Position numbers and translations under genes: made by a program. From a virus: a stretch of DNA of 23,121 nt. The DNA lies in the IMG/VR virus record IMGVR_UViG_3300021138_000182, positions 1-23,121 of that record; one strand, 5' to 3'. Under the pieces are notes generated by a model. It saw only the letters and a list, made by a program, of their open reading frames with translations, did no database searches and was not told the DNA's origin. Shown piece after piece: positions 7,184 to 15,980 of this stretch (position 1 is its first letter; each line of letters starts with the position of its first letter).

Positions 7184-10100
7184 CGTAGTTGGCTCTCAAT
7201 TAGGCGAGCAATTGCTTCTGCCATGGCTAGTTCAACATCTTCATTGATGCCGGGCTGTGCAGGAGCACTAGTAAGTTTAGCCCACATCTTCAAAGGATTT
7301 AATTTAACACCTTTTTTAGCGTAGGCATCAATAAAAAATTCTCTGGCTGTTTCGACCTTTTCGTCCTTGACGGGCGCTTTGCTAGTTAGTTGAACAGTTT
7401 TGCCATCTAGAGTATCATACATAATGTTATACCATTTAGTATCGATACGCATTCTTGGTCTAGAGATCACATGATGTAGTTCGTTTAATTCGCTATGATC
7501 CTCGAGTGCTGCTTTGTTTGCAGCCATCCAACGCCCTAGATCTTTTTTTTCATAGTCTGTAAGTTTTCCACCGGACTTATGTTTGTTTAATAAATTTTGA
7601 AAATAAGGATTTTTTATACCTCGTTCGCGTCGTGCTATTTCTAAACGATCTGCATACGAGTCTGGCTTTACAATTTTCTTTGGAGTAGGTTTGCTTAATA
7701 ATCCGAATAATTCGCTGATATCTTCTTTATCAGTCTTTTTAGGTTCTTCTTTTTTAGGAATACTGCTAGGTGTTCTCTTTAAACTGGCATCACTTTTAGC
7801 ACGCTGACGATCCCAAGCATTGCTGAGTTTAGTAGCAGTGCTCATGCGGGCTTCATTTAATGGACGAACAATGGCGTTGAACAATCTTTGTTCAGCTACC
7901 GGTTGTTGTTGCGGTTGTTGAGATTGCTGTGGTTCTTTGATTCCCATATTCTTCCTTGCTACATCCATTAGATGTTTAATCCACTCTGGCGGTAATTGTG
8001 TGGCGCCGAATTGTCCACCGTTGAACGCTTGATTCCAAGTTTTAAATGCTTGATCAGGTGTTCCGGTTTTTAACGCATTTCGTAATGCTGTGCCACTTAC
8101 GCCAGTACCGCCGGCACCTTCTTCACGTGAAGTGACTTCTGGAATTACCTTGACATTTTCATACCCGGGGAATTTATTAACAGCCTTCATCAATGCCGCT
8201 GCCATTTGTTCGGCCATTGTTCCTCTATCTGTACCCACTACAATATAGATAGTGTTATAGCGGGGCGATTTACCTGGTAATGGATTGATCAATTCGTGTT
8301 TGACCTTTTGCAGCAACGATCCACCATCCATGGTCACTGTGCTGATATTCTTGACATAATTGGGATACAGCATGTGCCATGTTTTTAATTTATCGGGCAC
8401 TGGAATAGGATCGTCTTTTCCTTCAGCACCTCCGATAAAGAAGTAAGGATCTCCATTTGTGCGTTTTGCCAATTCAACGGCATGTCCGAATAATTGTTGG
8501 TGCCCTATGTGACCAATGGCACTGCCGATGGCAACTACGGCTGTTTTATTTTCATTATCTCTTGGTCGTTCTGTGCGGGCATTTTGTTTAGCTGCTTGTT
8601 TAGCAGCAATGACATCACGCTGTTCATTGCTGGTGACTTTGATAGGACCAAGGCGGCTATTGATAACAATACCTTCGTAGTCCTTGCCCAACATGTCCTT
8701 ACCAATAATATTAGGATCATTGATAATGGCTTTTTCTAAAGCAGCTTTGATTGGTTGTAATTTTTCTTCGACTTCTCGTTTTAATTGTTGGCTAACACGA
8801 TCTCTCTTGCCTGCTGTGTCGCTGACAATTTGTTTAAGTGCTTCAATGTTTTCCAATGGATTAATAATTTCAGTGACATCCAATGCTTCATTTTGTGTTA
8901 GGCTATTGTTGATAAACATAACATTGCCTGCTTGGCCGACACTGAGTAATTCTTTAATAAACCCATGTGAGTCAGGTAAGTCTTCTCCGCTATCTGCATC
9001 AACTACTCTAAATGGTACTAGGGCTAATTGTACACCCTCTGGTAATTTGTCGTAGTGTATACCTACAAATTTTAATCGACCTTCTGGAGTTTCTGTAGCA
9101 AATGGTAGATATAAAACTTCGCAGGTGACCTGTTTGTTTATTAAAAAATCTGGTCCTAACTTACTATCTACAAGCTGAACAGCATCCATCATCGCATAAA
9201 ACAAATCATCGAACAATTTAGCACGACCTAACACTTCTGGATCAGTTGTGCCTTTCTTTTGATGATGTGCTACGAAGCCTGCGGCATATCGCGGCTCTGT
9301 TCTACTGGTAGCCATAAAAGGTTTACCTTCTGCATTCTTACCGAATCGGCCACCGAATCCGTCTACTTTGACATTTAACGGAATGTTTTGTAGTTTAAAA
9401 CGACCATTTCCGTCGTGGATTTCGTCTAATAGATCTAAAAAATCCTGAGCCTTTAAATCGTGTAAGTGTGGCATACCCTTACGGAATTGTGCTTTAACTG
9501 CTGGAGCAGCGTCGCCTTCTGCTTCTCTAACAGCCATTTTCTTCATAGCAGCACGAGGTTGAGCTACGCCCGGATTGGCTTTCTTAAATGTTTCTACATC
9601 TTTAAAATCTTGCTCATAGGCCTTGGCCATTTGTATAGCCTTGGGACGCATCCCTGCCATCTCTAATTTTTCAAGCATCATATCAATGGCAGCAAATTTA
9701 GTTTCGGCATCACGTTGCGGATCATCGCGGGTAATCATTTGACTACCTGGTTCGAAACAAATTTCTAGGAATGATTCTACAATACCTGCTTTTTTATCGT
9801 GGCTGACATATTTGTTAATTAAGTCCAATGTGCCAATAAAACTTTGTTGTAATTTAGAATCCTCAGGTGTAGGTGCCTGCCCGAAGAACATTTCAAATTG
9901 TGCTGCTAGTCTTTGTTCATAGTTGCGCTCACCGCTTGGAACTTCTTGTAGTACAGGTATCCCATTCTTGAACATCGGCTTGCCGGTGTTGGGATCAATA
10001 TAAGGTTTGAATTTTTCACTAACCCCACCGCCCTGTTTACTGGCCACGGCAAAGGATACAGTGTTTACGACTTCGGGTTCGTTGGAAATTTGTATAGCAC

Positions 10101-10779
10101 GAGTCTTGCCTCGTCCTGCTAATTTTGCTATATAGGCCTGTTTGGCGCTAAGACCACTTAATGATCTATATAGATATTTGTGGAATACACCTTTGATGTT
10201 AGCATTGATGTCATTCCACGCACTGCTATGACTGAATTTAAACCACTCATCTGGTGCATTGGTTTCTGGACTATACCTACCAAATTCAAAATCAATTTGT
10301 ATTTTCATAGGCGGATCTTGAAATTGGAACAGCGCATTGAATTGTTCATTGCCTGCACTAAATCCTAATAAAGTAGTGTCGCCGATTTGTTTATGGGTAT
10401 AAAGAGTTAAAAATTCTTTTACTTGATCTTCTAATGCTTTATTACATTGAGTATCAATGTCACCGACCTTGGGCTTTTTAGCAACAAATTGGTCATCGGT
10501 AATACCTTTGGTATCGAAGAAGTGTAAACTACTACCACCGAGGAACTGCTTACTGCCTAATAGTTCTTTACTCCATAGTGGTGTTTTATACTTAGCAGTA
10601 AAGGCAGCATTGATATCATTTAATAATTTGTCTAGTATAGGAACAATGAATCCGCGAGTATGTACTTTTAAATCGATTTCATCTGCACGGTGAGGATTGT
10701 TGGCATCTTGTTGGTTGGGTAATTCTAAATTACCGCCTTCTGAGATAACCTCACGCTTAAAAATATCTCTTAAAAACAT
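7180..10779 (-). CDS. Giant protein with pol-beta-type, ligase-type and HxGH-type nucleotidyltransferase signatures
   Basis: A 1199-residue protein. Three separate signatures are visible. Residues 80-165: LGGSSL, then GDIDT (D107, D109) and KIQIDFEF (D163), as in pol-beta-like nucleotidyltransferases. Residues 465-716: NVKVDGFGGRFG (K471, KxDG motif I), TCEVLYLP (E554, motif III), YEGIVINSR (702-705, motif IV) and PIKVTS (K714, motif V), the layout of ATP-dependent DNA/RNA ligases. Residues 745-905: IGHIGHQQLF (HxGH type) and VSGTALRNAL (matching ISxTxxR), as in NMNAT or cytidylyltransferases. A Gln/Pro linker (950-962) leads to VAEQ, PLNE|A (974-977) and a charged C-terminal region. The N-terminus VISE|GG fits a prohead protease site. 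The substrate is not predictable; RNA or DNA end repair or NAD chemistry are possible. Confidence 0.85.
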   Translation of the reverse strand: MFLRDIFKREVISEGGNLELPNQQDANNPHRADEIDLKVHTRGFIVPILDKLLNDINAAFTAKYKTPLWSKELLGSKQFLGGSSLHFFDTKGITDDQFVAKKPKVGDIDTQCNKALEDQVKEFLTLYTHKQIGDTTLLGFSAGNEQFNALFQFQDPPMKIQIDFEFGRYSPETNAPDEWFKFSHSSAWNDINANIKGVFHKYLYRSLSGLSAKQAYIAKLAGRGKTRAIQISNEPEVVNTVSFAVASKQGGGVSEKFKPYIDPNTGKPMFKNGIPVLQEVPSGERNYEQRLAAQFEMFFGQAPTPEDSKLQQSFIGTLDLINKYVSHDKKAGIVESFLEICFEPGSQMITRDDPQRDAETKFAAIDMMLEKLEMAGMRPKAIQMAKAYEQDFKDVETFKKANPGVAQPRAAMKKMAVREAEGDAAPAVKAQFRKGMPHLHDLKAQDFLDLLDEIHDGNGRFKLQNIPLNVKVDGFGGRFGKNAEGKPFMATSRTEPRYAAGFVAHHQKKGTTDPEVLGRAKLFDDLFYAMMDAVQLVDSKLGPDFLINKQVTCEVLYLPFATETPEGRLKFVGIHYDKLPEGVQLALVPFRVVDADSGEDLPDSHGFIKELLSVGQAGNVMFINNSLTQNEALDVTEIINPLENIEALKQIVSDTAGKRDRVSQQLKREVEEKLQPIKAALEKAIINDPNIIGKDMLGKDYEGIVINSRLGPIKVTSNEQRDVIAAKQAAKQNARTERPRDNENKTAVVAIGSAIGHIGHQQLFGHAVELAKRTNGDPYFFIGGAEGKDDPIPVPDKLKTWHMLYPNYVKNISTVTMDGGSLLQKVKHELINPLPGKSPRYNTIYIVVGTDRGTMAEQMAAALMKAVNKFPGYENVKVIPEVTSREEGAGGTGVSGTALRNALKTGTPDQAFKTWNQAFNGGQFGATQLPPEWIKHLMDVARKNMGIKEPQQSQQPQQQPVAEQRLFNAIVRPLNEARMSTATKLSNAWDRQRAKSDASLKRTPSSIPKKEEPKKTDKEDISELFGLLSKPTPKKIVKPDSYADRLEIARRERGIKNPYFQNLLNKHKSGGKLTDYEKKDLGRWMAANKAALEDHSELNELHHVISRPRMRIDTKWYNIMYDTLDGKTVQLTSKAPVKDEKVETAREFFIDAYAKKGVKLNPLKMWAKLTSAPAQPGINEDVELAMAEAIARLIESQLR

Positions 10780-10780
10780 A

Positions 10781-11155
10781 TTACTGCCCTATCTTGTACT
10801 TACCGTGGATGATATCATCTTTGTAATGATCAAATAGGCGTTCGCAGAGATCTTTAATTAATTCTTTGTCAAAGTGATTGCCAGGGCGACCTGGGAGTTT
10901 GTGATGTGTGTAGAACTCCATACAGCCTTTCTTGACCATGGGTAGAAAGTCTTTGACAATTTCTTCTTTATTGACACTTTTAGACTTATGTTGACGGTGA
11001 ATTTTTTTAGCAATATCGTGGAAATGATCTTTGTGTAGTTTATCATGGTCAATTATAAACCAAAACAGATCGTTGCCGATACCGTTATCACCTCGTTCTT
11101 TAGACATTTCTTTTTCAATGTCTACGGGTTTGCCGAAAAATTCCATTAGTTTCAT
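10781..11155 (-). CDS. Small charged helical protein, unknown function
   Basis: A 124-residue protein starting MKLMEFFGKPVDIEKE. It is rich in His, Lys and Asp (DHDKLHKDHFHDIAKKIH, then HHKLPGRPGNHFDKE). No signal peptide or membrane segment is seen. MKxxEFFGKP starts are, from memory, common among head-associated proteins of T4-like phages; the function is unknown. It is the first gene of the block that runs to 2544 and ends one base before the 1199-residue gene. No clear Shine-Dalgarno is seen before ATG 11155, and ATG at 11146 is an alternative. A hairpin and a near-match late promoter lie upstream. Confidence 0.75.
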   Translation of the reverse strand: MKLMEFFGKPVDIEKEMSKERGDNGIGNDLFWFIIDHDKLHKDHFHDIAKKIHRQHKSKSVNKEEIVKDFLPMVKKGCMEFYTHHKLPGRPGNHFDKELIKDLCERLFDHYKDDIIHGKYKIGQ

Positions 11156-11165
11156 AATAGTCTAC

Positions 11166-11191
11166 TAAAAAGTCGTGAGTATATTACTCAC
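11166..11191 (-). terminator. Hairpin with T-run after the structural-type gene
   Basis: GTGAGTA-TAT-TACTCAC (11175-11191) is a perfect 7-bp stem with a 3-nt loop, followed on the minus strand by GACTTTTT. It lies 37 nt after the stop codon at 11229 and 20 nt before the next ATG. It may be a weak terminator or, because a late-promoter-like box lies just upstream, a 5'-end hairpin on the following transcript. Confidence 0.45.
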
Positions 11192-11199
11192 TGATAGAG

Positions 11200-11207
11200 T
11201 ATTTATT
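11200..11207 (-). promoter_or_regulatory. Near-match T4-type late promoter (AATAAATA)
   Basis: Minus strand AATAAATA, 7 of 8 to the T4 late consensus TATAAATA, about 45 nt before ATG 11155. It would drive the 11155-2544 block of probable virion proteins. One mismatch in an AT-rich gap is weak evidence alone. Confidence 0.35.
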
Positions 11208-11228
11208 AGATTTTAACCAAATAGGAAA

Positions 11229-11651
11229 TTAGTGATTGTAGAGAACGGACTCAACTTGTCCGCTGGCTATGGCAATATAGCCGCGAACCCAGACAAAATT
11301 ACCTGTAAAATTATAGTAGTCTGATTCTATTGCAACGTCCATATCGTTATATGTAACAGTGCTACTAGTTTGTACGCTGGTAGTATCGGCAACATTAAAC
11401 CAATCGGCTTCTACAGGTGCAGTAGCCAATGTAGCCTGCATGGTAATGGTACCTATAAAATTAGTATCATAGTTGTACATTACGGTATGTAGGCCGTTGC
11501 TATTGCCATAGTAGCCATCGCCGGGCACTTTGTCGCTGATATAGACCAAGGTACCTAGACTAGTACCTGTATTCCACAATGGATAAACTACCTGTACACT
11601 ACTAGTACTATCGTATGTGGAAAAAGTTAAACTTTGGCTAATTGCTGACAT
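11229..11651 (-). CDS. Probable virion surface or tail-associated protein
   Basis: A 140-residue protein rich in Ser, Thr, Tyr, Asn and Val with alternating beta-strand pattern. Recognisable pieces are DGYYGNSNGLHTVMYNY, TITMQATLATAPVEADWF and YYNFTGNFVWVRGYIA. The composition and strand pattern fit a beta-sandwich structural or decoration protein, and I recall relatives among phage structural genes, without an assigned role. An exact late promoter box TATAAATA (11674-11681) lies 23 nt before the ATG, with AGGA in between, supporting late expression as a virion part. Its start overlaps the end of the upstream gene by 25 nt. Confidence 0.78.
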   Translation of the reverse strand: MSAISQSLTFSTYDSTSSVQVVYPLWNTGTSLGTLVYISDKVPGDGYYGNSNGLHTVMYNYDTNFIGTITMQATLATAPVEADWFNVADTTSVQTSSTVTYNDMDVAIESDYYNFTGNFVWVRGYIAIASGQVESVLYNH

Positions 11652-12355
11652 GTGTTATCCTGATCTAGACTAATATTTATACTAGATCTTGGGATATGTT
11701 CTTCGACTTTCTTAACATCTTGTCCCATGAACAAGCCGATCATAGCCAGCGTACCTGAGTCTTCTACATAGATATAGGGGCTTTGATACCAACCCTTGAC
11801 AAACCAATGAACAGTGCCTCTGGGAATCTTAACCTTTGTGCTATAGTTATGAATCCAAGATTCAAACCGTGCCTTGGTATCTGCTTTACAACTAGGACTA
11901 AAATACACCTTGTACTTGTATTTGTTAAAGGGTATTTTATTACACAGTACCTTTTTATGTCCGTTATCGTTCAAGTAGTCTAATTCAGCCGCACTTTCTG
12001 GCTCATGTAATTCTACAATGTATTGGTCTAATTCCTTTACCAACTCGTTGTAAAGATCAGTATCCTTGCAATAGATATTAAAGCTATAGCCTTCTACTCG
12101 AACCTGTAGGTCCTTATCCAAGAACAGTTCTACACTTCGTGCAAAGTTCAGTAGCCGTGCCTTTTCTTCGGCGCCGATGGATTTAAAATCCCAGTAGTTG
12201 GACATACCCGGTCTGGCTCGCTTTAGGCAGTAATTCACAACCTCGTCAATGCCGAATCGTTTAACCATCCAGAAGTTCTTGCCCCAACATTCGATCTTAT
12301 AGGGCCACTTCTTATAAAATAGTTTAGATGTTTTCAGTGTTCGATGTTTCGCCAT
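11627..12355 (-). CDS. Unknown protein, 242 residues
   Basis: Not recognised. It starts [20 protein letters not shown], a basic aromatic N-terminus, then has a mixed alpha/beta body with DKDLQVRVEGYSFNIYCKD, KYKVYFSPSCKADTKARFES and TVHWFVKGWYQSPYIYVED. It contains six cysteines without zinc-knuckle spacing and no membrane segment. ATG 12355 has AAAGG six bases upstream and overlaps the clpA 3' end by 32 nt, so it is probably translated from the dnaJ-pdf-clpA mRNA as its last gene. The next gene has its own late promoter inside this one. Confidence 0.75.
   Translation of the reverse strand: MAKHRTLKTSKLFYKKWPYKIECWGKNFWMVKRFGIDEVVNYCLKRARPGMSNYWDFKSIGAEEKARLLNFARSVELFLDKDLQVRVEGYSFNIYCKDTDLYNELVKELDQYIVELHEPESAAELDYLNDNGHKKVLCNKIPFNKYKYKVYFSPSCKADTKARFESWIHNYSTKVKIPRGTVHWFVKGWYQSPYIYVEDSGTLAMIGLFMGQDVKKVEEHIPRSSINISLDQDNTCQQLAKV
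11674..11681 (-). promoter_or_regulatory. T4-type late promoter, exact TATAAATA
   Basis: Minus strand TATAAATA, identical to the T4 late promoter -10 box read by the gp55 sigma factor. It lies 23 nt before ATG 11651, with SD-like AGGAT between, and is inside the 3' end of the upstream coding region. Another exact copy is at 20480-20487. Confidence 0.65.
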
Positions 12356-14591
12356 CTGTAACCTTTTCTACGGGTAGGATATCAATAATGTTGAGTTTAA
12401 GAGTATCTTCTTCAATTGCAACTTCTACAATGCCACCGTTGGTTAATTTGCCAAACAAGATCTCTTTACTTAATGGACGCTTGATCATTTCTTCGATCAC
12501 TCGTTGTAGTGGTCGAGCACCCATCTTGCTGTCAAAGCCCTTCTTAACTAGATATTCAAGAGCAGCATCATTGGGCTTAACATGAATGTTTTTATCTTTG
12601 ATCAATGTATTAAGATCGCCGATAAACTTGTTAACAATCATAATCATAGTGGCGTGATCCAACTTGCCAAAGCGGATGATACCGTCTAGACGATTGCGGA
12701 ACTCTGGAGCAAAGAATCGATTAATAGCATCCTTGGGATCACTATCACGCTCTAGACTGCCAAAACCCACTGCGTTCTTTTCAGCATCGCTAGCACCTAG
12801 GTTAGATGTCATAATGATGATGGCATTGCGACCGTCGGCCTTCTTACCATTGCTGCCTGTGATAAAGCCATTGTCCATCAACTGTAGCAACACAGTGAGC
12901 ACACTTGGGTGAGCCTTTTCAACTTCGTCTAACAACAGAACGCAGTTGGAATTTTCCTGTAGTTGAGTAATCAACTGACCAGCATTGTCGTCGAACCCAA
13001 CATAGCCCGGAGGAGCACCGATGAATTTGGCTACAGAGTGCTGTTCCTGATATTCACTCATATCGAACCGAACAAGTTTAATACCCATGTTCTTGGCCAA
13101 CTGTTTAGCAGCCTCAGTCTTGCCAACACCAGTTGGACCAACAAACAAGAAACTGCCCACGGGCTTGTCCAAAGACTTCAACCCGGATTGAGCAATGAAT
13201 ACTTTGTCCAATAGGCTTTCGATGGCTTTTTCTTGTCCATAGACAGTGGCCTTCATGTTCTTTTCCAATGAGCCTAGATTGACGCTTTCTTTACTGGTCA
13301 ATTGTTCAACTGGTAAGTTAGCAACCTTGGCAACTTCAACAAGAATTTCTTCGTGATCAACAATGCCGCTTTCTTCGTTGTTAACCTTGAAGCGAGCACC
13401 TGCACGATCGATTAGGTCAATGGCCTTGTCGGGCAACTTCTTATCGCTGATATACTTGATAGAATACTTAACACTGTCGATAACCGCTTGGTTGGTAATC
13501 TTAACATTGTGATGCTTCTCGTAGTATTTCTTCAACCCCTTGATGATTCTGATAGCAGTTGCTTCATCAGGCTCATCAATAACCACTCGTTGGAATCGAC
13601 GCATTAGAGCACGATCCTTTTCAAAGTGCTTACGATATTCATCCCAAGTAGTTGAAGCAATAACTTTAATGGTGCCTTTGCCTAGTGCACTCTTAAGCAT
13701 ATTAGCCATGTCGTTGCTACCACCGTTAGCAGCACCTGCGCCATTCATCATATGGGCTTCGTCAATGAACAGAATAGCCTTGCCTTTTTTACTCAAGCCT
13801 GAGATAACAGCCTTTAATCGTTCTTCAAAATCCCCACGATATTTACTGCCAGCAATCATGGCACTGATGTCTAGGCTGTACACAGTGTGTTCTAGGATAA
13901 ATTTAGGCACTTTACCTTCGTGAATTTTACGAGCCAAGCCTTCTGCAATAGCAGTCTTACCTACACCCGGATCGCCGATCATAATAGCATTGGCCTTGGT
14001 ACGGCGTGCAAGCACTAGTTCAATTTCTTCAATTTCTTTATCGCGACCGATAACAGGGTCAATCTTTTTAGCCTTGGCCTTGGCACTGAGATTCTCGCAG
14101 AACTGCAGAATCATCTTTTCAAGTTGAGGACTAACTTCGTTATCTTCGTCCTCTTCGGCTGATACTTCTTGCTTGATGTATTCAATGAAGTCATCTTTGT
14201 CAATCTTGGCCTTGCGAATGAAATAGTTTGCATGACTTTTCTTTTCAGCAAATAAACTGATAAAGCAGTCTAGTGGTTCAATGATTTGACGATTGTTAAA
14301 CAGCACATTGGTAAATGCACGATTGAGCATTCGTTCAACTGTGTAGGTTTTCTTTGGTTTTGTAGCACCTGTATTAATAATCTCTTTTAGATCATTGGTA
14401 ATATAGTCCTCGACCTCGTCTCGCATTTTTTTAACATCGGTACCGAAATCTGTTAAGATTTTACTGAACGGTTCGTTGTTCAACATGCTGAATAAAAAAT
14501 GTTCTAATGTGATGTACTCATGCTGATTAGCACCAGCAACCTGTACAGCGTGTTCGAAGATTTGCTCCAGATCTTTACTCGGCTCTAACAT
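12324..14591 (-). CDS. clpA: ClpA-like AAA+ protein unfoldase
   Basis: A 755-residue protein, close to the usual ClpA length. An N-terminal Clp domain (1-140, [13 protein letters not shown]) is followed by AAA module 1, with Walker A GDPGVGKT (206-213), pore loop KYRG (250-253) and Walker B LFIDEAH (274-280). AAA module 2 has Walker A GPTGVGKT (485-492), pore loop GYVG (529-532), Walker B VLLLDE (551-556), the arginine-bearing PEFRNRLD (629-636) and sensor-2 GARPLQR. There is no ClpB-type middle coiled coil, so it is the ClpA/ClpC class. VGF (608-610) stands where E. coli ClpA has the IGL loop that docks on ClpP. It may feed proteins to host ClpP, or act alone in remodelling. It lies 3 nt after the deformylase gene. 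Confidence 0.95.
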   Translation of the reverse strand: MLEPSKDLEQIFEHAVQVAGANQHEYITLEHFLFSMLNNEPFSKILTDFGTDVKKMRDEVEDYITNDLKEIINTGATKPKKTYTVERMLNRAFTNVLFNNRQIIEPLDCFISLFAEKKSHANYFIRKAKIDKDDFIEYIKQEVSAEEDEDNEVSPQLEKMILQFCENLSAKAKAKKIDPVIGRDKEIEEIELVLARRTKANAIMIGDPGVGKTAIAEGLARKIHEGKVPKFILEHTVYSLDISAMIAGSKYRGDFEERLKAVISGLSKKGKAILFIDEAHMMNGAGAANGGSNDMANMLKSALGKGTIKVIASTTWDEYRKHFEKDRALMRRFQRVVIDEPDEATAIRIIKGLKKYYEKHHNVKITNQAVIDSVKYSIKYISDKKLPDKAIDLIDRAGARFKVNNEESGIVDHEEILVEVAKVANLPVEQLTSKESVNLGSLEKNMKATVYGQEKAIESLLDKVFIAQSGLKSLDKPVGSFLFVGPTGVGKTEAAKQLAKNMGIKLVRFDMSEYQEQHSVAKFIGAPPGYVGFDDNAGQLITQLQENSNCVLLLDEVEKAHPSVLTVLLQLMDNGFITGSNGKKADGRNAIIIMTSNLGASDAEKNAVGFGSLERDSDPKDAINRFFAPEFRNRLDGIIRFGKLDHATMIMIVNKFIGDLNTLIKDKNIHVKPNDAALEYLVKKGFDSKMGARPLQRVIEEMIKRPLSKEILFGKLTNGGIVEVAIEEDTLKLNIIDILPVEKVTDGETSNTENI

Positions 14592-14594
14592 TCT

Positions 14595-15089
14595 TTATTT
14601 CCTTTTTTTGGCTTTCTTAACCGCTAATGCCCACTTTAGGCTACTTACTCTATCTTGAAAAACTACACCTTCTAAATGATCTAACTCATGTAGAAAGCAC
14701 TTACAATTATATCCGTCAAATTCACTTTCTTGCCATTCTCCTTTTGAGTTCTGCCAACGGGCTAATATCTTTTTAGGACGCTTAATATTAACATAAATCC
14801 CGGGAAAACTCAAACAACCTTCCTCCAAATCCTCAACTTCGTCGGTCCATTTGACCACCATTGGATTAAAGAATGCCTGTGCTGCTTCTGAATTATCTCT
14901 ATGTCCCATGACAAATACACGCATTGGCAATCCAACCTGCGTTGCGGCTAGTCCGATTCCGTCGAAGGCAAACATAGTTTCGATTAACTCTTTTTCTATC
15001 TTTACCGGATCAATGCCATTGTTAGTAAAGTCAAAGTCTTCGACTTTGTGTCTAAGTATAGGGTCGGGAAATTTAATGATGTTTAACAT
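14595..15089 (-). CDS. def: Peptide deformylase
   Basis: Removes the formyl group from the N-terminal fMet of nascent proteins. A 164-residue protein with all three motifs: GIGLAATQ (44-51), EGCLS (90-94, zinc ligand C92) and HELDH (134-138, zinc ligands H134 and H138, catalytic E135). The end is a short Lys/Arg-rich tail (KKAKKRK) in place of a bacterial C-terminal helix, as in other phage deformylases. Phage-encoded deformylases are known from marine phages and are thought to keep up translation during infection. ATG 15089 shares one base with the dnaJ stop (TAATG), so translation is coupled. Confidence 0.96.
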   Translation of the reverse strand: MLNIIKFPDPILRHKVEDFDFTNNGIDPVKIEKELIETMFAFDGIGLAATQVGLPMRVFVMGHRDNSEAAQAFFNPMVVKWTDEVEDLEEGCLSFPGIYVNIKRPKKILARWQNSKGEWQESEFDGYNCKCFLHELDHLEGVVFQDRVSSLKWALAVKKAKKRK

Positions 15090-15925
15090 TATGGAAAGGC
15101 CTGTGATAGCAATTGACGTTGTTGTTCGGTGAGATTTTTTGGAATAATAATATTTACAGAAATTAACATTCGTCCTTTGAATCTGCTGTCAGCCATTTTT
15201 GGCATACCATAGCCTGCGGCCGATAGAATTTGTCCGTGCTGTGTTCCTGGATTAACGGTTAATTCTAATGTTTTTCCATCAATGGTGCCCACCATGTATT
15301 TTTTACCCAGCATGGCATCAATGCAGTCTACATCCAACTGAGTCACTAGGTCGTCACCTTGACGTTGGAATTTGGGATGAGGAGCAACACTAACTGTTAA
15401 GTGAATATCACCTCGAGGAATGCCTTGAATAGTATCGTCGCCCATACCCGATAATCTCAACACTGTGCCATCTTGAACACCCGCTGGAATCTTAACTTCG
15501 ATGGTTTGTTCTCTACCACTGGGCAGTCCTACATTGGCAACTAGATCTTTGCCTGCAAAGGCTTCCTCTAGGGTAATGGTAGTTTGTAGATTCAGTGTGT
15601 GATTGCGTTGTGGGCGATGTTGATGGAACATATTGCCGAACGGACTACCACCGAAGTGAGCAAAGATGTCCTCAAAGCCCGGAGGAAACCCACTAGTAGA
15701 AAAATGGAATCCACCACCCGGAAAGCCTTGTGGCTGCGGATTGTCGTATTGTTGTCGTTTCCCTGGATCGCTCAGGGTTTCGTATGCTGCCTGCACATCT
15801 TGGAATTTGGCAGTATCTCCACCTCGATCTGGATGATGTTGAGCCGCCATTCTGCGATATGCTTTTTTAATATCGTCTTGTGAAGCGTTGCGATCTACGC
15901 CTAGAGTTTGGTAATGATCTGACAT
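15089..15925 (-). CDS. dnaJ: DnaJ/CbpA-type Hsp40 co-chaperone
   Basis: A 278-residue protein. The J domain (1-62) has the HPD tripeptide at 31-33 (HHPDRGG), which stimulates the DnaK ATPase. A Gly/Phe-rich linker (68-105, with PGGGFHFST and GSPFGNMF) follows, then two beta-rich substrate-binding domains (110-278, with VKIPAGVQDGTVLRLSG and TQLDVDCIDAMLG). The Cys-rich zinc region of classic DnaJ is absent, so it is the CbpA class. It is the first gene of an operon with peptide deformylase and clpA, under a consensus sigma-70 promoter. AAGGAAG lies 12 nt before the ATG, a rather long spacing. It probably recruits host DnaK; a role in folding virion proteins is inference. Confidence 0.95.
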   Translation of the reverse strand: MSDHYQTLGVDRNASQDDIKKAYRRMAAQHHPDRGGDTAKFQDVQAAYETLSDPGKRQQYDNPQPQGFPGGGFHFSTSGFPPGFEDIFAHFGGSPFGNMFHQHRPQRNHTLNLQTTITLEEAFAGKDLVANVGLPSGREQTIEVKIPAGVQDGTVLRLSGMGDDTIQGIPRGDIHLTVSVAPHPKFQRQGDDLVTQLDVDCIDAMLGKKYMVGTIDGKTLELTVNPGTQHGQILSAAGYGMPKMADSRFKGRMLISVNIIIPKNLTEQQRQLLSQAFP

Positions 15926-15951
15926 ATTGTTATTATACTTCCTTAATAGAA

Positions 15952-15980
15952 AAAGGTATAGTAGATTATACTATACCTTT
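15952..15980 (-). promoter_or_regulatory. Perfect 12-bp palindrome over the dnaJ -10 region (operator or terminator)
   Basis: AAAGGTATAGTA (15980-15969), 5-nt loop TAATC, TACTATACCTTT (15963-15952) on the minus strand. It is followed by TTCTATT and starts 17 nt after the stop of the upstream gene. It includes the -10 hexamer and the predicted start site of the dnaJ promoter. It can be a repressor operator, a terminator for the upstream gene, or both. Confidence 0.6.

Noticed and set aside
8353-8382. Plus-strand TTGACATAAT inside the nucleotidyltransferase gene
   Set aside because: No -10 at proper spacing and no plus-strand gene downstream.
13540-13923. Plus-strand frames of 80-127 residues inside clpA and other long minus-strand genes
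   Set aside because: They are shadows of strongly supported coding sequences, without SD, domain or context.
15599-15883. Plus-strand 94-residue frame within dnaJ
   Set aside because: Antisense to the J-domain and G/F region, which is clearly coding on the minus strand.
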